Assembly (NCBI RefSeq): GCF_013373865.1
Contig: NC_050468.1
Location: 20,974,774 to 21,038,773, forward strand
Length of the DNA: 64,000 nt
Direction of reading: 5' to 3'
Origin: Monomorium pharaonis
Taxonomy: Eukaryota > Arthropoda > Insecta > Hymenoptera > Formicidae
Positions 40,150 to 54,355 of the stretch are shown here, in pieces (positions within the stretch are counted from its first letter, which is position 1; each line of letters begins with the position of its first letter). The notes beneath the pieces are model-generated. The model did not search any database. It worked only from the letters and a program-made list of their open reading frames with translations, and was not told the DNA's origin. Made by a program: the position numbers and the translations under genes.

Positions 40150-42063
40150 TGTGACAGGTTGTCGTTACGGGGCATAAACAACTGGCTCCTCTCCTCTTCT
40201 TTTTTTTCTTCTCGGGGGCGCTTCGCTGAGGGAGAAGCCCGGTCGACACCAGACTCCTAATGAGTTACTAAATTAATTATTATCAAAGAATCGTCGTAGC
40301 GTCATTGATAAATCAAACGTACCGTACACACGTAAAACCTGTAAAAACGACGAAGAATACGGCTACAACACGGCGAACCGTTTTACGTCACAGCGTTTCC
40401 CTTTCCGAAGTTAGGCGAATAAAAATCAGCTTGTTTATCAAAGGTGTCAAAGGTGTTCGAGATAGTGGAGGCATCAGTCCTAACCTGTCAAATCTTTTCC
40501 CCGGGCGTCACGTTGTGATCGTACCGTTCTACCGGTGACAATACTGACAGCGATGACCTCATTGCATTGACGTGTGGTCATGTGACTCATTCTCACGTAC
40601 ATACACGTGATGCACACGCCTTTTGCCGCTATAAACGAGCGATAGTGTAATCCAGTGTAACCAAAGGGTCGTGTTTCGCCTGCGCTCCTCTGCCGATTTA
40701 TAAACTTTCAAAGGGAATCACAATTTTCATTCATGTGTTTTTTTTTAAGCGAAGTTTTTGGCAGTGCCGCCTTCAAAATAATAAGTAATAAACAAAATAT
40801 AAACAATAGAAACAATTTTAAAATATGTTCTATTATACTGTAATATTTATAAATAATAATTATATGAATAAAAAATAAATGTGAAATTTTTAATTAAATG
40901 TTGTTTTATAATATTAATAAATATTGATCTCTCTAGACAAAAATTTAAAAGTAACTATTTATATGGCGATTTAAATATCCAAGTATCTTCACTAATGTAC
41001 ACCATATTTAAAAAGAATTGTATTATTTATATGAACATTTCATACTCTTACAAAAATATAATATAAAACCTCATTCTTTTTTTTTAGTTCAAAATATTTT
41101 CTTTAAACGCCATTTTCCATCCAATTTTTTAGAATATTCTTATATTTTGTTTGAAATTAAATTATTTTAAACTCTCTTCCGATAATACTTTATGCTATTT
41201 TAACAAACCATAGGTATTTTGAGTTTAAAGAAAGCAAAAAAGTTTGTAAAAATTCAGTACTTATAGACTAACCAAAAACTCATTCTTAAAATTTGATCAA
41301 GCTTATATTACACGAAAAAAACGGAAGAATCTATGCAAGACAGTGCTATGCCTTTTCAGATTTGCCAGAATAAAATTAAAACTTTTGTCTAGCATTAAAA
41401 TAATTAAATTGCCAAAAATCTCACCTTTAAAGTATAAGACGTACATCAGATAAAATTTTGTAAAAAATAAGTGGCAGAAACAAAACAAATTACAAATTCA
41501 AACATTAATAAGTATTTTTTCTAGTAATGTATCCCCTCCCCTCCAAGATAAAAATAGAAACTTAAATCAATGTGTTACGTAGTCTACTTCTAATTAAAAG
41601 AATGAATTCTATCATAGTCTACGATTAATTTATTAAATCATATTAACAATATATATAACAATAAACAGAATCTAAACTTGATCGAAATATATTGTTATCA
41701 ATGAACAAAACAAATTCTCAGTAAGGTCACTGCTAATTACATAATCCTCTTTCCTGCCATCTATTCTGCTTTTTTTCATAGCTGATATTTATATATATAA
41801 TATACACACTAATACATGGAAATATGAATAATATACACATATGTGGCATTAACCTGGCAAAAGATATACCTTCGGCGCCTGTAAAAGCATCTCGAACATA
41901 GACATTTCGCCGAGATTACATTGCGTCTGGATAACAACTTGATCACAGGATAACTTCATAAGTGAGCTTTAAAAGTAAATCCAGTAGTTTTTTCTAGATG
42001 TATACATTATTACAAATTAGACGCACACGGTAGCGTCGTTATACAACATCCGCGTCTGTTAAT
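40150..42063. other. Intergenic region between RNASEK and the MFSD12-like gene
   Basis: The first 550 bases or so (40150-40700) are GC-richer and are the likely promoter/5' untranslated region of the minus-strand MFSD12-like gene. The remainder is AT-rich, without a supported gene, and probably includes the RNASEK 3' untranslated region next to 42063. Confidence 0.45.
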
Positions 42064-43105
42064 TTATAAACTGAGAGACGATCTGGAATTGAGATAGAAC
42101 TGATGACCAGAGAAGAGGAAGGTGAGGACGTAGATGCATGCGGCGATCCAGCAGTTGTACGCGTTCTGCATGTAACCCCGATCCACCACTTTGTAGAACT
42201 GATCCAGTGAGGTAAAGTTTTTCTCTCCTAACGGGAGATCCTCCACCAATGCTACACTCCGGACGTAGAAAAATATTCCCATAAAAAGCTAGAGAAAAAA
42301 GACAGTAAATAACACATTAACTCTCAATGATACTGACTTTAATTAACTGCATCAGCATTGAGCTCACATCTGCAGTCTAATATTCACTGTTTGTGCTAAA
42401 ATTTTGTAGCTTATGTATCCTACGGTACATATTTTTGGCACTGATAGTGAGTATCGGAACGCAGCCCATTTGTTTTGTCAATAAATTTCAAATATAATTT
42501 CCTTATATAAAAAAACAAAAAACCTGCTTCGTAATCATTTAAATATAGAAGTATACAATTTTATTTAAGTGGTTATAAGAAAACAGATTCTATTTGATTT
42601 CTCTAGTTAATTTATGTTTAAATTTTGTTGAACCTTCTGCCCAAAATATTGAAAATTATTTCAACATTTCAGAGAGAAAATTGATCAATCACACTAGTCA
42701 ATTAATCAAATTGTTCAAGTGCATACTAATCTTGTGATCACTGAAACAATTTTCAGTATCATACAAGACTTGAAAAGATACTGTATTTTTACTGATGTTA
42801 TAAAGACGTTTGCAGCAAATTGTCTTGTGAAATCTGTCCAACAAATTTGACTGTCAGGGAATTTACCTTTGATACCTAAGCATTTCACTTCCCCGCACAA
42901 CATAAGACTTCCAAAGGACATCCTAAAGATATCCAGAGGGTGTTTCAAACGACATTTCCAAAATGTCCTTTAGATAAAATGCGGGAGTCTAAACGTGCAG
43001 ATATATCTATAAAAACATAAAATCTCTCTTGCTTACCAGTTGGAGTACGCCCCAAACGGACAGTACCAAACCGCACAAGGCGTACTTGGGCCCACACACT
43101 TTCAT
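42064..43105 (-). CDS. RNASEK: Ribonuclease kappa
   Basis: Two coding exons: 43105-43037 (MKVCGPKYALCGLVLSVWG, phase 0, donor GTAAGC) and 42288-42064 (LFMGIFFYVRSVALVEDLP to the stop). The 97-aa product matches the length and pattern of insect RNASEK: KxCGPK start, VALVEDLP block, QNAYNCWIAACIYVLTFLFS second membrane helix and a QFYLNSRSS tail. It is a small two-helix membrane protein, reported as an endoribonuclease and associated with the V-ATPase and endocytosis. The open frame at 42715-42948 inside the intron is not part of it. Confidence 0.93.
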
Positions 43106-44674
43106 CCTGATAGAGGGATTTGTCCGCACAGAGTGGTCAAAGCTAACCAAACCGTGACCTGTCTGTTGTTTTGCACAAACTCTTGATAATTAGCCGTGAA
43201 AATGAAATCAGAGTGTCCTAGGTGCCGCGCTCGTTAGCCACTTTCGGCTGTCGTGATCATTTACCACGATGAGGGTTTGTAATCATGTGATGATTTCGAT
43301 AGATCGTCCCGTCCACCATATCAATGCCAGTGATATCGATAGGTCGGTTAAGGAGAGAAGTGCTCCAAGTTTCCCCCTCTACGAGACACGCCGCACGGCT
43401 ATTGGTTGATCGGTCGAGGGAGTAGCACGGTCAACTTCAAGACAGTTGTGGCCTGTTCTTTTTAGCTGCACTGATACACTGGTGCAACAAGTTAAAGTGA
43501 GACAAATATATTTTTTCTCATTCTAACTTGTTGCACCAGTGCAGCAGTGCAACGAAAAAGAACAGACTAAGTGTTGAACAGTTGGCAATTTTGAAGCAAA
43601 TTGTCGATTAATTTTTTATCAAAAAAATACCTTTGAGTCGACTTTACAGAATTTAAATTTTTTTTACACAATACGCACAAAAACGAAAAGGGGAAAAACG
43701 ATTTTATAATAACAAAAAAATTTATTATATTAACAATTTTTTATTACAATTTTTTTTTATTAACATAAAATATTATAATTATATTTTGCATTATTATATT
43801 TTATTATATTCTATATATATAATTCTAACTGTTTTTAAACATTCATCAAAATTTTACAAAATTTATAACTTTAAGATGATTTTCTTGAGATATACTTACT
43901 TTAAACGTTTCTTAATTAAATTCAACATTTATATCAAATTTAATATACATATTTTTAGGTACAATTTTTAAATGCTTTCTAATGTTTAAATATTTTTTTA
44001 CGTTTTAACTAAAAAAATTTTTTAAGCTAGCCGTTCTGCACTAATAACTTTATTCAGCATACTTACTCTGCATACGGCACTATATAAACATTAATAATAC
44101 TCTCGATTTATATTCTCGATTGTGTGCACGCGTCATAATTAATTCAATTGTATGCATGTGTGTACGTCATATTTTATATGTAATAAAAATAAGATTTTGC
44201 AAATTATTTTTTATGATTTTGCTTATCATAGATATTATTAAAAAATACATATATTTTAAAAAGTATATACATTTAGTAATAAATATATCTATAAATATAT
44301 TTATCATAAATAAAATCGAATAAAATTGAATGTTTTCATATTAATTTAAAATAAAATACGTACAATACTTTTGTTTTAACTTTCAAATAATTGAATTTCT
44401 TCCAAAAGGGAGATATTCTCTGTTTTTTTTTTTATTTCGACATTCCGAGCGTTCCCGCGAAGACGGATTAAACTTTTCACGATCGAACGCCAGCGGGCGC
44501 CAGCTATCGTGGTCATCTTCGTCGTCGTTGGCGATAAGCGCAGAGTCGTGGATAAGTAAACGGTGAAATCAGCGGGCTCGGCTCATCGGACACGGACACA
44601 CGCACAGGCGCGCGCTTACGTGTTGGACGTGATTCACACGCTTCCTGCTGTTGTCGGCCCTGATTCACAGGATC
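43106..44674. promoter_or_regulatory. Divergent upstream region of RNASEK and the PLEKHF gene
   Basis: GC-richer zones at 43106-43460 (RNASEK side) and 44440-44674 (PLEKHF side) flank an AT-rich middle. The zone at 44440-44960 is CpG-rich against an AT-rich genome, as expected of a promoter and first exon. A 113-bp hairpin lies at 43453-43565. No TATA box can be assigned with confidence. Confidence 0.45.
43453..43565. repeat. Hairpin repeat upstream of RNASEK
   Basis: Left arm CTGTTCTTTTTAGCTGCACT...CTGGTGCAACAAGTTAAAGT and right arm its reverse complement, ending AACGAAAAAGAACAG. Arms are about 50 bp with few mismatches and a short AT-rich loop. Likely a small MITE. Confidence 0.65.
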
Positions 44675-47600
44675 ATGGTCGACCGATTGGGTTAGTTTGT
44701 GCTCCGTTTATCGGCATTTAATTAATATCCCGTATATCCCGCGGAAAGGCGAGGCCGCCGGGCATCCTGAGGTGACTCCGGGACGGCGCCGCGCACATCA
44801 TCCCGCGATCGCAAACGGTCGAACGCGGGGACATACGCGCGCGGCGCCGTCACGTTTTCCCCTTACGCGATTACGCGCGCGAGGGATAACGGGTTGTTCG
44901 CCGTGTGTGCTTTTGACAGCTCCAATCGGCACGGAGCAACAATTCCGTTCTGTTTACTCGAGCGCTTCTCTCTCTTTTCCCGTTCTCTATCTTTCTCTCT
45001 CCCATCATACTTTCCCTTCACGTTTTAAAATGTGACGTCGCGACACGAGAGAAAGAGGCAGAAATTTTAGAACGTGAAAGGGTGAAAATGCAACTGCGAG
45101 AGAGAGAGAGAGAGAGAGAGAACGGGCCCGACGTGCCTCGGACGTTTTCGCACGGGGAGCGTGGGTGTGTGTCGTGCGAGAGCGTGACACACTGGTGGGA
45201 CGGTCGTATTAATTTCCCCCTTCCTTTCTCTTGATCTGTTTCAGTAAACAGCGAGGCCAATGCCAGGCGTATCGCGATGGTTGAAAACTGCTTCGGCAGT
45301 TCGGGTCAGGTAAGGTTTCGTGTGCAAGTGAAATTTATAAATTTCCAAACGTTCGTTCGAACCAACTGATCGTAGCGATGAATCACTCACGAATACATTC
45401 TGCTCCGCACAGCCGCTCGCGGTGCCCGGCCGTGTCCTGGTGGGCGAAGGGGTCCTGACGAAGATGTGCAGAAAAAAGCCCAAGCCTAGACAGTTCTTCC
45501 TGTTCAACGATATATTGGTCTATGGGAATATCGTGATTAATAAAAAAAAGGTATTTTGAAGAAACATTCTCCCTTTTAGACATGGATTGTTCTACAGTGA
45601 CGTAATCGTAGTCGTAAGTGATTGTAAAGCTCGGTTGTATGTCCATTTCAGTGTTAATTAACTTTAATCTTTATTTAATTTTTTTTATCCTTTTTCAATA
45701 TGTGTACTCTAAGAAAAACAGATTAAAATTAATTTACATGTGGTAGAAATGGAAATAGAAACACTGAGCTTTACAATACTTTACAATCACTTAGAACTGC
45801 ATTTATACTAGAACCAATTCAAAGATATTTTTTAATGTAAAAAATATTATTAATTTGTTGTGATCACTTGTGAAGATGTTAGTGTGTTATTACATTATTC
45901 TGTATTTCATTATACATAAAATAATAATTGAATAATGCAAACAATGCTCTAACATTGCTACAAGCACATTCTAAATATAGATCGATATATGGATGATATA
46001 TATATAGAATAAACTGTGTATGTAACACTATATGTAAACAAGCAATAACAGTAGTATTTATAGTAGTAATAATACTAATAATAGTGATTTGTTTATAGTA
46101 CAACAAGCAACACATAATACCACTGGAGGAGGTAAAATTAGAGTCTCTAGCAGATGAGGGTCGTAAGTACATTACATTACTTAGCATACTTATTTTACTG
46201 CACATTAAGAGTGTACAAATGTAAAAAATCAGTGAAACCTGGAATTTTTGGGGAATTTCTCTTTCATTCATTATGAAATGGTACATTTTAGGGAATTAGT
46301 AGAGTATTTAAATTTTTGAAATTTTACCCTCCTGATAAAGTTGATTTTTTTAATTTTTTTAATACCAATGTCGACAATTGATTGGCAAAGCGTACACATC
46401 CATGTATAACTAATTATTTAATATTAAACTAAATATTAAATTGATTTCTTAACGCATAAATCCATAATATACATTATTCAATTTACGTATGAATTTTATT
46501 TAAATTATATATTCATTAAAATTTATATATACATATAAATAATTCCTAATAATAACCATATTCCATTGTTCTAAATTATCTTCTTGTTTTATTACGTTTC
46601 AAATTCTATACTTTCAGTAAGATTCATATATTGCAGACAGATCATTGTATATCATTTAATTTATATAATTTCTATTATATTCTAATATTTAAAATTTCAA
46701 TCACTTTTTTCTAATTTATTAAAAAACATTCAAAACATAATTAAAGACTATTACAAAACAAATATTATAATGTAATAAATGTATCAAAGCTGCTTTAAAA
46801 AATTCTCTAATCTTATCTGAAATTTTTAATAAAATTCTTGTAAAATTTAGGAATTTTCAAGGCTTTCTTTCACAAAAATTGAGTAAATATTCTGACTTTG
46901 CAACCTCTGTTTATTGTATCCATGTTATGGAATACTTTTTAAATCTCCAATGATTTCAAAGATATGTACAAAGAAATCTATGAATATCCATGTTATTTTA
47001 GTTTTAACAAGTTTTGCTAAAAATTATAGAAAATTTACAGTGCACAATTTCTTGTCAAAGAACAAATACTTGAGATACATCTTTTCAGATTTTGTTTTCA
47101 AGAGAAATAATAGTTCACTTATTATAATTTTTCAATTTTGTTAGCGCATGGATCAATATGTATACCCAGGAAAAAATGTTTTATATAAAAACATATATAA
47201 ATATATATAAAATATGCCCATATATTTTGTATTAGTTTCCTTTCTTTTGTAAAATTTCTGTTTGATATAAAAAAATAATAGTCATACTGAAAAGACAGAA
47301 ACTAATTTAAAAAATAATTTTTGCATTTGCTTCTTTTAAAAAAGCTAAGTATGAAAAATTGTCCATATATAATTATATATGTCCGGATTATATAATCCGG
47401 AATATATATGATTATACATGAACAATTTTTCACTTAGCTTTTTTAGAGAAAGCAATGCGAAATTATTTTTTAAATTAGTTTCTATCTTTAGTATGACTAT
47501 TATTTTTTTATATCAAACAGAAATTTTACAAAAGAAAGGAGTCTAATATAAACATATATATGGACATATTTTTTATATATTTATATATGTTTTTATATGA

Positions 47601-48669
47601 AACATTTTTTCCTGGGTAATCAAATGAGATCACGTATACATATCTAGAAAATGTTAGTACAGTATTACACGTTATTTATAGAATATCGTAATGGATGGCT
47701 CATTAAGACAGTAACAAAGTCGTTTGCTGTTTATGCTGCTACTCCAACAGAAAAGCAAGAATGGATGGCACATATCACAAAATGTATTGAAGATTTGTTA
47801 AGAAAGAGTAAGTGAGAGAGAATTAAATTGTTATAAATACATAGGGTTTTTTTTTAAACAATAGATTTTTTGCGAATACACAATTGATTCTTTTTACCTC
47901 TTAATTTTACCCATCTTTATATCTTTTAGGTGGCAAAAAGCCTGTCGAGGTCCATGCAGCAGTTTGGGTGCCAGATAATGAAGCTACAATTTGCATGCAC
48001 TGCAATAAAACACAATTCACAGTATTAAACAGACGGGTAATGATAAAACCACATTTTTATTAATTTAATTAATCCAAATATATATAAATTGCTCAAATAT
48101 TTTATAATTGCTTGCTCTTCTATTTCAGCATCACTGTAGGCAATGCGGAGCAGTAGTCTGTGGTCCATGTAGCAATAAAAAGTTATTATTACCTGGACAA
48201 GGAAATGGGAAAGCTGTCAGGGTCTGTTTACAATGTTACGATGCCGCTAGTAAAATCAAAGCTATACCTACGACTACTGTGGATAGCTTAAATAACAAAG
48301 ATCCACAACGTAATTCCGCTGATAGTTCAGGAGGAGACAGCTCTGGAGACGATGATGATGCGAATAAGGAAGAAAATCATGATGAGGTAAGTAATAATTA
48401 GGTTTCTTTCGTTTTTTCTTAAAAATCAATGTCCGTGTAACTCGCCTATGTATATCAATTATCCAAAAATTAATAAACGTATTTAACTATTTTTTAATCT
48501 GTTAATTTTTATATTATTTATTTGCTATTCTAAAGATATTAATATTTGTATAAAATGTCTAATATATATTTATATATATATATATATACTATAAAATCAA
48601 TCTATTATATGTAATGAAAATTTCTTTTTTTTCTTGCAGCCTAAATTCTATTCTACACTTGGTCGATGA
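44675..48669 (+). CDS. PLEKHF2: PH and FYVE domain protein (phafin/PLEKHF family)
   Basis: Eight coding exons: 44675-44690, 45245-45309, 45413-45550, 46099-46162, 47682-47807, 47930-48036, 48129-48386, 48640-48669. They join in phase to give 267 aa, beside 249 aa for human PLEKHF2. The N-terminus MVDRLVNSEANARRIAMVE is near-identical to the family. The PH domain (about 35-130) has RVLVGEGVLTKMCRKKPK, QFFLFNDILVYGNIVI and EWMAHITKCIEDLL. The FYVE domain (about 149-209) has all three signatures: WVPD at 149-152, RRHHCRQCG from 171 and RVC at 203-205, plus the eight zinc cysteines. It should bind PI3P on endosomes. The C-terminal SSGDDDDANKEENHDE is acidic. The fly relative is called rush. The donor of exon 4 (GGTC, then GTAAGT) was chosen because it yields DEGQYRNGW. 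Confidence 0.95.
45095..45120. repeat. (GA)n tract in an intron
   Basis: A run of GAGAGA within intron 1 of the PLEKHF gene. The minus-strand frames through it are repeat translations. Confidence 0.85.
47165..47616. mobile_element. Long-hairpin MITE, copy 2, in a PLEKHF intron
   Basis: Left end CCCAGGAAAAAATGTTTTAT and right end its reverse complement ATGAAACATTTTTTCCTGGG bound arms of about 215 bp around a GTCCGGATTATATAATCCGG centre. It is flanked by TA on both sides. It is homologous along its whole length to 35468-35894. It ends about 65 bp before exon 5 of the PLEKHF gene. Confidence 0.82.
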
Positions 48670-48995
48670 AAATAATTATATCATACCGAACGAAATACGA
48701 AAGAGATACGAAAATTCTACAAAAAAAGTTTAAAAATCAATATCTCGAACTAAATATCGAATATATTAATAGGAAAATTTATAGGAATATCATTCAAGAG
48801 ATATTTCTAAAAGATGCATTAGGGTTGAAAAAAAAAAATAATTGATGTGACATTCTGCCAAAATTCACGAAACACATATCGTTATTATTATACATATATT
48901 TCATTTGCGTTCTACGGTTTTTATTAATAAAAATTATTGCATTTTATTAACGCAAATTAAAAAATAGTAAATATATAATATAAATATACATATAA

Positions 48996-49061
<66 letters not shown>

Positions 49062-50332
49062 GTATATGTATATATAGATGACTGAAAGAACAAAAAGGAA
49101 AGTACCAATATTTTTTCTAAAATACTAGAAATGCACATCTAGAAATTAATAAAGATTTGTAATTGGTTAATACAATTACATAACGATCAATGCGTAAGTT
49201 ACTACATATAACGTGCGATTAATTATAATTAGATACCTTTTCTGAAACCTTTTTCATTAATGTACGTATATTAAGAAAATATGCCACTACTGTGCCTTTT
49301 TACATTATTGATCGATATCGGATATATCTAAATAAACAATGTAATATTTAATGCAACATAGAATTCAAAATGCAAAGACTAATTTTTAATGTATACATTT
49401 TTTTCTTACCCATTATTGCAAATATGTTACAAGTAAATACAATACGTAGCACTTCAAACGTAATATCTGTGAATAAACTGTTGTATTATTATAAATTTAA
49501 GAAAATGTTATTTGATGAAATAGTAAATACTACATTATCTTTTGGACGGAATATAGTAACCAAAAGATATAACTAGTTTACTAGAATTAATATACTGAGA
49601 ATCTCGAAAAGAACAATGTTCAATTAATTTATAAACAATAAGAAATGTTTTTAAATTTATGTATAAGATAAGAAATGCCATTCCTTATCTAAACCGCACT
49701 GATAACGAGAGAAATCAGATAAAGAAGGCGAAAATATATCATTTGTACAAAAGAGACCATTTTTTAAAATTTTATACAAAATTACTTCGTAACAATGTTA
49801 GTTTGTAACACTGATACATATGTATGTTTTCATGACTACAACTAGATAATATATAAATGCATATAAATATGTTATAAAAAAATATACATTAAGTTTCACT
49901 ACACGAAATAGAAAAATGTTAGTACCAACTCGTGTCTATTCCTTTCTTTCTTTTCAAGAAGATTTATGCTATTTTAGCGCCTAAATATATTAAAATCTTT
50001 CTTTATGCAAATTATCCGTCTGTCGCAGATCTGTAAGAAAACGTACTTGTTAATATTTTATATTATTTCTTATTACAATCTTGTTCTAAAACAAGCTATT
50101 TTTAAAAGAAACAAAACATATCACACATCTTCATATAAATATACTGAATTATTCATATGGAATATTGTGCGTTAAATATAAAATTTTACATTTGTTATTC
50201 ATACATTTTAATGAAAAACTAATAAATCAAGTAAACTCTCTTAACTAGTATTTTTTTAATAATAGAAGTCATTGATAAACCTTTCACTTCGAAAAATTTA
50301 CAGATAGAAGTGTTTTTGTTTTTTGCTTTTTG
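48670..50332. other. Convergent 3' region between PLEKHF and HAUS6
   Basis: AT-rich 3' untranslated and intergenic sequence with a (CA)n(TA)n microsatellite at about 48999-49060. The frame at 49370-49576 has no recognisable feature. No further gene supported. Confidence 0.5.
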
Positions 50333-53300
50333 TTATTCAATTTCATGTTCTATGCACTTATTTTCTAACTCTGATGTAATGGAATTGCTGGCTTCCAGCA
50401 ACTTCTTATAACGTTCTACCAAGTCACTAATAGACCGCCTTTTCGAATTACTTTCATGTTTTACAACTGTGCTCTTGTTCTCATTATTTATAAACTGTAC
50501 CTCTGTAAATTCATCTAATTCCGGTTTATTTATTTTAATCTCGCGATCGACTTTATCTTTCGTTTGAGATATAACTTGTGAAATATTTCGTTTTTTCGGA
50601 GTGATTTTTATAGACGAAGATGAAACTTTGAAAGATTCTTCACTCCAATTGAAAAAACCCTTTGCTATGGTGTCTAAATTAAAATCCGATGAACTGGGTA
50701 TTTCCTCTATTGTATTTGCAATGACAGAAGAATTGGCTTGCGCGGTAGATGGCAGAGACATCATGCTACAATTAGCTATATATAAATAAAAATTTATTTT
50801 TAATTTTATTTATATTTTATTTATCAGGCTAACAATAAAAAAAATTGTTAAATCTAAACAACTAAAATATAAAGAAATAAATAATTTAGTAATAATAGGA
50901 AGAGAGATAATTTGTTATTTTTGTTAGAAAAGAGAAATACATTGTAAACTTGTTCAAAATAAATATAAACAGAACAGGATTATCATGAATTTCTACTATT
51001 GTATGGTATTTAATTCATGATATTATAAAATAACTGTTACTTAATTTTAATCTCCTGATTATCATCCTACATATTGTTTTTTTAATATAAATTATTAAAA
51101 CATTTCAAGTAAAAATATTACTTTTATATACTTTTATATGGATCAAATAAGATATATTTACAAACCTTTTATGTTTCTATTCATGCTTGAAGAAAATAAC
51201 CGGGAGTATTTTCCTGTTGGTTTTTTACATAATTGTTTCACCTTGGGTGTCATGAAACGTGTCATATTCAATCCTTGTTTTTCATTACTGTCTAATAATA
51301 TAGTACTGTCCATATTAATACGCGATACGAATAAATTCGTTTTCAAATCTGGCGTGTAATTTTGATTGTGCCGTATGTATCTCGAAAATAATGATTTATG
51401 TGTAACTGTAAAGAATAAATGTTATTATGATAACTTATTTTAAAAATTACAGCCGAATAGACCAACAATTTATGTAATAATAATTTAATAACAATCATTT
51501 GAACATAAAAGTTACAAACTATAGTTGTTTCTTAGATTTTAAACTTACTTTCACTCGGAGTAAACTGCAATAATTGTGTATTGTTTCTTTCATCCGCACA
51601 ATTAGTATTAATTTTAATAAGAGGTGAGGGCATAAGGAGCACACTTTTTACAAAGGGTAATAAATCTTCCTCGGATATGGTCCGCTCGATATTTTTTATA
51701 CACAAAACACTTTGTGTTTCCGCCATGGAATTTATCAAGCTTGCCAAAAAAGTTTTTAATACATTGCACATTGATTTCATATCTTCTGCACTTGCTTTCA
51801 CTTGCAAGAGACACTGCGATAAATCTACTAAATTTTCCTTTTTCAGGCATTGAAATATTTTATACAGTATCAAAGTGAGCAAACGCATGAAATTGTGATA
51901 TACCAATTTATTATCATTATATAAATGATGGAGACAATGCTAAAAAAAAAAAAAAAACAAATTAAGAAAGTGTTAGAAGCATATTTGAGGTATTAGTATT
52001 CAGAATGCACTTATAAAAATGTTAATGTGTTTTTATTGTCATTCTATGTTTATTGTTTATGTAGATGTAAGACAAGAATAGAATAATAAAAAAATCGCGC
52101 TAATATCTTTATAAACATGTTCTGAATAGATCATTATTTTTATAATAAATTACTTATTTAGTTGATTAACATTCTAAGCAAGTTTATATACATATATATT
52201 GACCATGTTAGAATCAAAATACCCTCAATATTAAAAATTTATTAAAATGTATATTTTTTATTTTAATCATATTTAATAATTGTACAAAATAAAATAATAT
52301 AAAATTCTGAATATACTAATTTAATATTTAAATATCGTATATTTAAATTGTTTTAACAATATTTTAATATCAAGTATTTTCTAAAAACATTCAATAAAAA
52401 ATATCCTACTCATGATTAAAAGGTTACATAAAGTTAAAAAGCAATATTGTAATAATTTAATATTCATATTTTTTACCTGTACATCACATGGAAATGATAA
52501 TTCCGATATCAAAGAACAATTGATTTTTTCTAGCTGCTTGCTATCCAGGCCTTTTACATCGTTCAACAGATTTGTTATTATACTACTTGTGTTTTTACAC
52601 TCACTTTCCACGTTACTCAATATATCGTTTTGTTTTCGTATGTATTGTATATTTTTATTTAAACTATTTTTCCACACTAAAACGCATAAAATATTCATTA
52701 ATTTCACATTGTCAGTATAAAAATTTTCGAGATAAAAAATTATAATATGCATTTTAAAAAATTAATGATTTTAACTCAATATGATTGTTGCATCTTCGAC
52801 ATTTGTTAAATATTGCTTTATAGAATGAGCAACAGGAGCTGCAGATGCGCACTTTGCAAGAGACTGTTTCTTGTCAAACAATTCTGCCTTAATTTTAGCT
52901 AGATGTTCTCTCTCCTCTCTAAAGAAAAAAAAAAAATCTTTGAAAACTTATAACAGATTAAAATTTTAGCTATCACAAGAGAAATTAAAAAATATTACGT
53001 TAATGCAAAATTTGCAGCTTTTTCCATTTGTATGCAATTTCTGTGACGACTCGTCAAATCACAAGTGACATTTGCTTTGGACTGTTGTAGATATGTTTTA
53101 ATTAGATCACTTGCAAGACCTGACTTTGGCATAAATACAACTTTATGTTCACCTAAAACAACAGATAATAGCTATTAAACTACAATATTTAATTCTATTT
53201 ACATATAAAAATATGAAAAACAAAAAATGAGAAGATTAATATATTTTCAATAAAGAACTATTCAGATCAATCTCCCTTCCAAATATGTTTATTTCAACAT

Positions 53301-54355
53301 TCAAATTATATTTTTTTAACATTTACTACAAATATTAAAGATTAAAAGAATCTGTTAACAGGATATAGTGATTGGTTAACTATAAAACCCAATCAGAACT
53401 TTAAACTACTTAAATAAAATACATTATTGCAAAGTAGCAGATTCTGCTTGATTTTTGCATAATTTACTATCAGATTATCCTTATGTTTTATTTGGTGCTC
53501 ACAGCATTTGTCCTTTTTTGATAAAAAACAATAAAGTAATGTTACAAGCATCTAAAACATACAAATTCTGCAACAAAATATACCTTAGGTCAGAAGACCT
53601 CAGGAATTTCCCAGAGCACAAATCAACACAGGAATCATTTTGTATTTGTTTTATACTCAACAAGAGACAAAGACAATGGACAATGGACTTCTATGTAAAT
53701 TTGTATCTCTTACAAAAAACCTCTTTCTAATAGTATGGCATAAGCTTAATCCAGATATAGCCAATGTCAATCTCCTATGACACCACTCAAAAATGCTAGA
53801 AAGCTATCAATGTATCTCTAACATTTTACTTTAAATGCCTACCGTCACGTGTAATATACATTCTTAGTACAAGTTGAGACAGCTTCCACATTATAATCAT
53901 AAACTTAGTGCCACTTGCATGATGTAAGTACGTAGTGACTACACGTGGGAATCCCATGTCAGGATTTTCTAATGCGATAACATTCAAATAGTCTTTGACA
54001 CTATTACGATATTTTGTCTCAGTCTTCTTGCAAATTACTGGCCACTCGACTAGCTTCTTAAAACGCTCGGCGTCATATATCGTCAGCAAATAGTGCGAAA
54101 CGTATATAAATCCCGTAGTATTTGGTTTATCGAACATTCCCTGTAACACATGTTTACTATGTCATCGTTCTCTCTTGTTACCGGTAACAGTCGAGAAAGT
54201 GTGACACGTATAAGTACACATTCAGTCAAAGATAAATTGACAAAAGAGTGACATAGGATGCTTACTTCGCGAAAGATTTTCTTAAAGTCGTGATCCGGCG
54301 GAACCAATTGATTCAATAAAAAGACATTTCGATAAAAGGACGCGCTGACAGCCAT
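50333..54355 (-). CDS. HAUS6: HAUS augmin-like complex subunit 6
   Basis: Eight coding exons on the minus strand: 54355-54266, 54140-53843, 53152-52999, 52918-52776, 52676-52477, 51939-51549, 51405-51166, 50775-50333; phases join to give 652 aa. The N-terminal domain matches the HAUS6 family: GMFDKPNTTGFIYVSHYLL, then a Trp-Pro and Lys-Tyr-Arg stretch, FPRVVTTYLHHASGTKFM and MWKLSQLVLRMYI (human: MFDKLNRDAFHIISYFL, then FPQVV, GPKFIHLMYHFARFV). A central coiled coil (TEEREHLAKIKAELFDKKQS and on) and a poorly conserved, Ser/Lys-rich C-terminus follow, ending in a ISDLVERYKKLLE helix. Augmin recruits gamma-tubulin ring complexes to spindle microtubules for branching nucleation. The exon 4 donor (A, then GTTAAA) is weak but is the only one that keeps the frame. 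Confidence 0.85.

Noticed and set aside
42715..42948. A 77-aa frame in the RNASEK intron
   Set aside because: No homology recognised, and the RNASEK exons on either side join perfectly without it.
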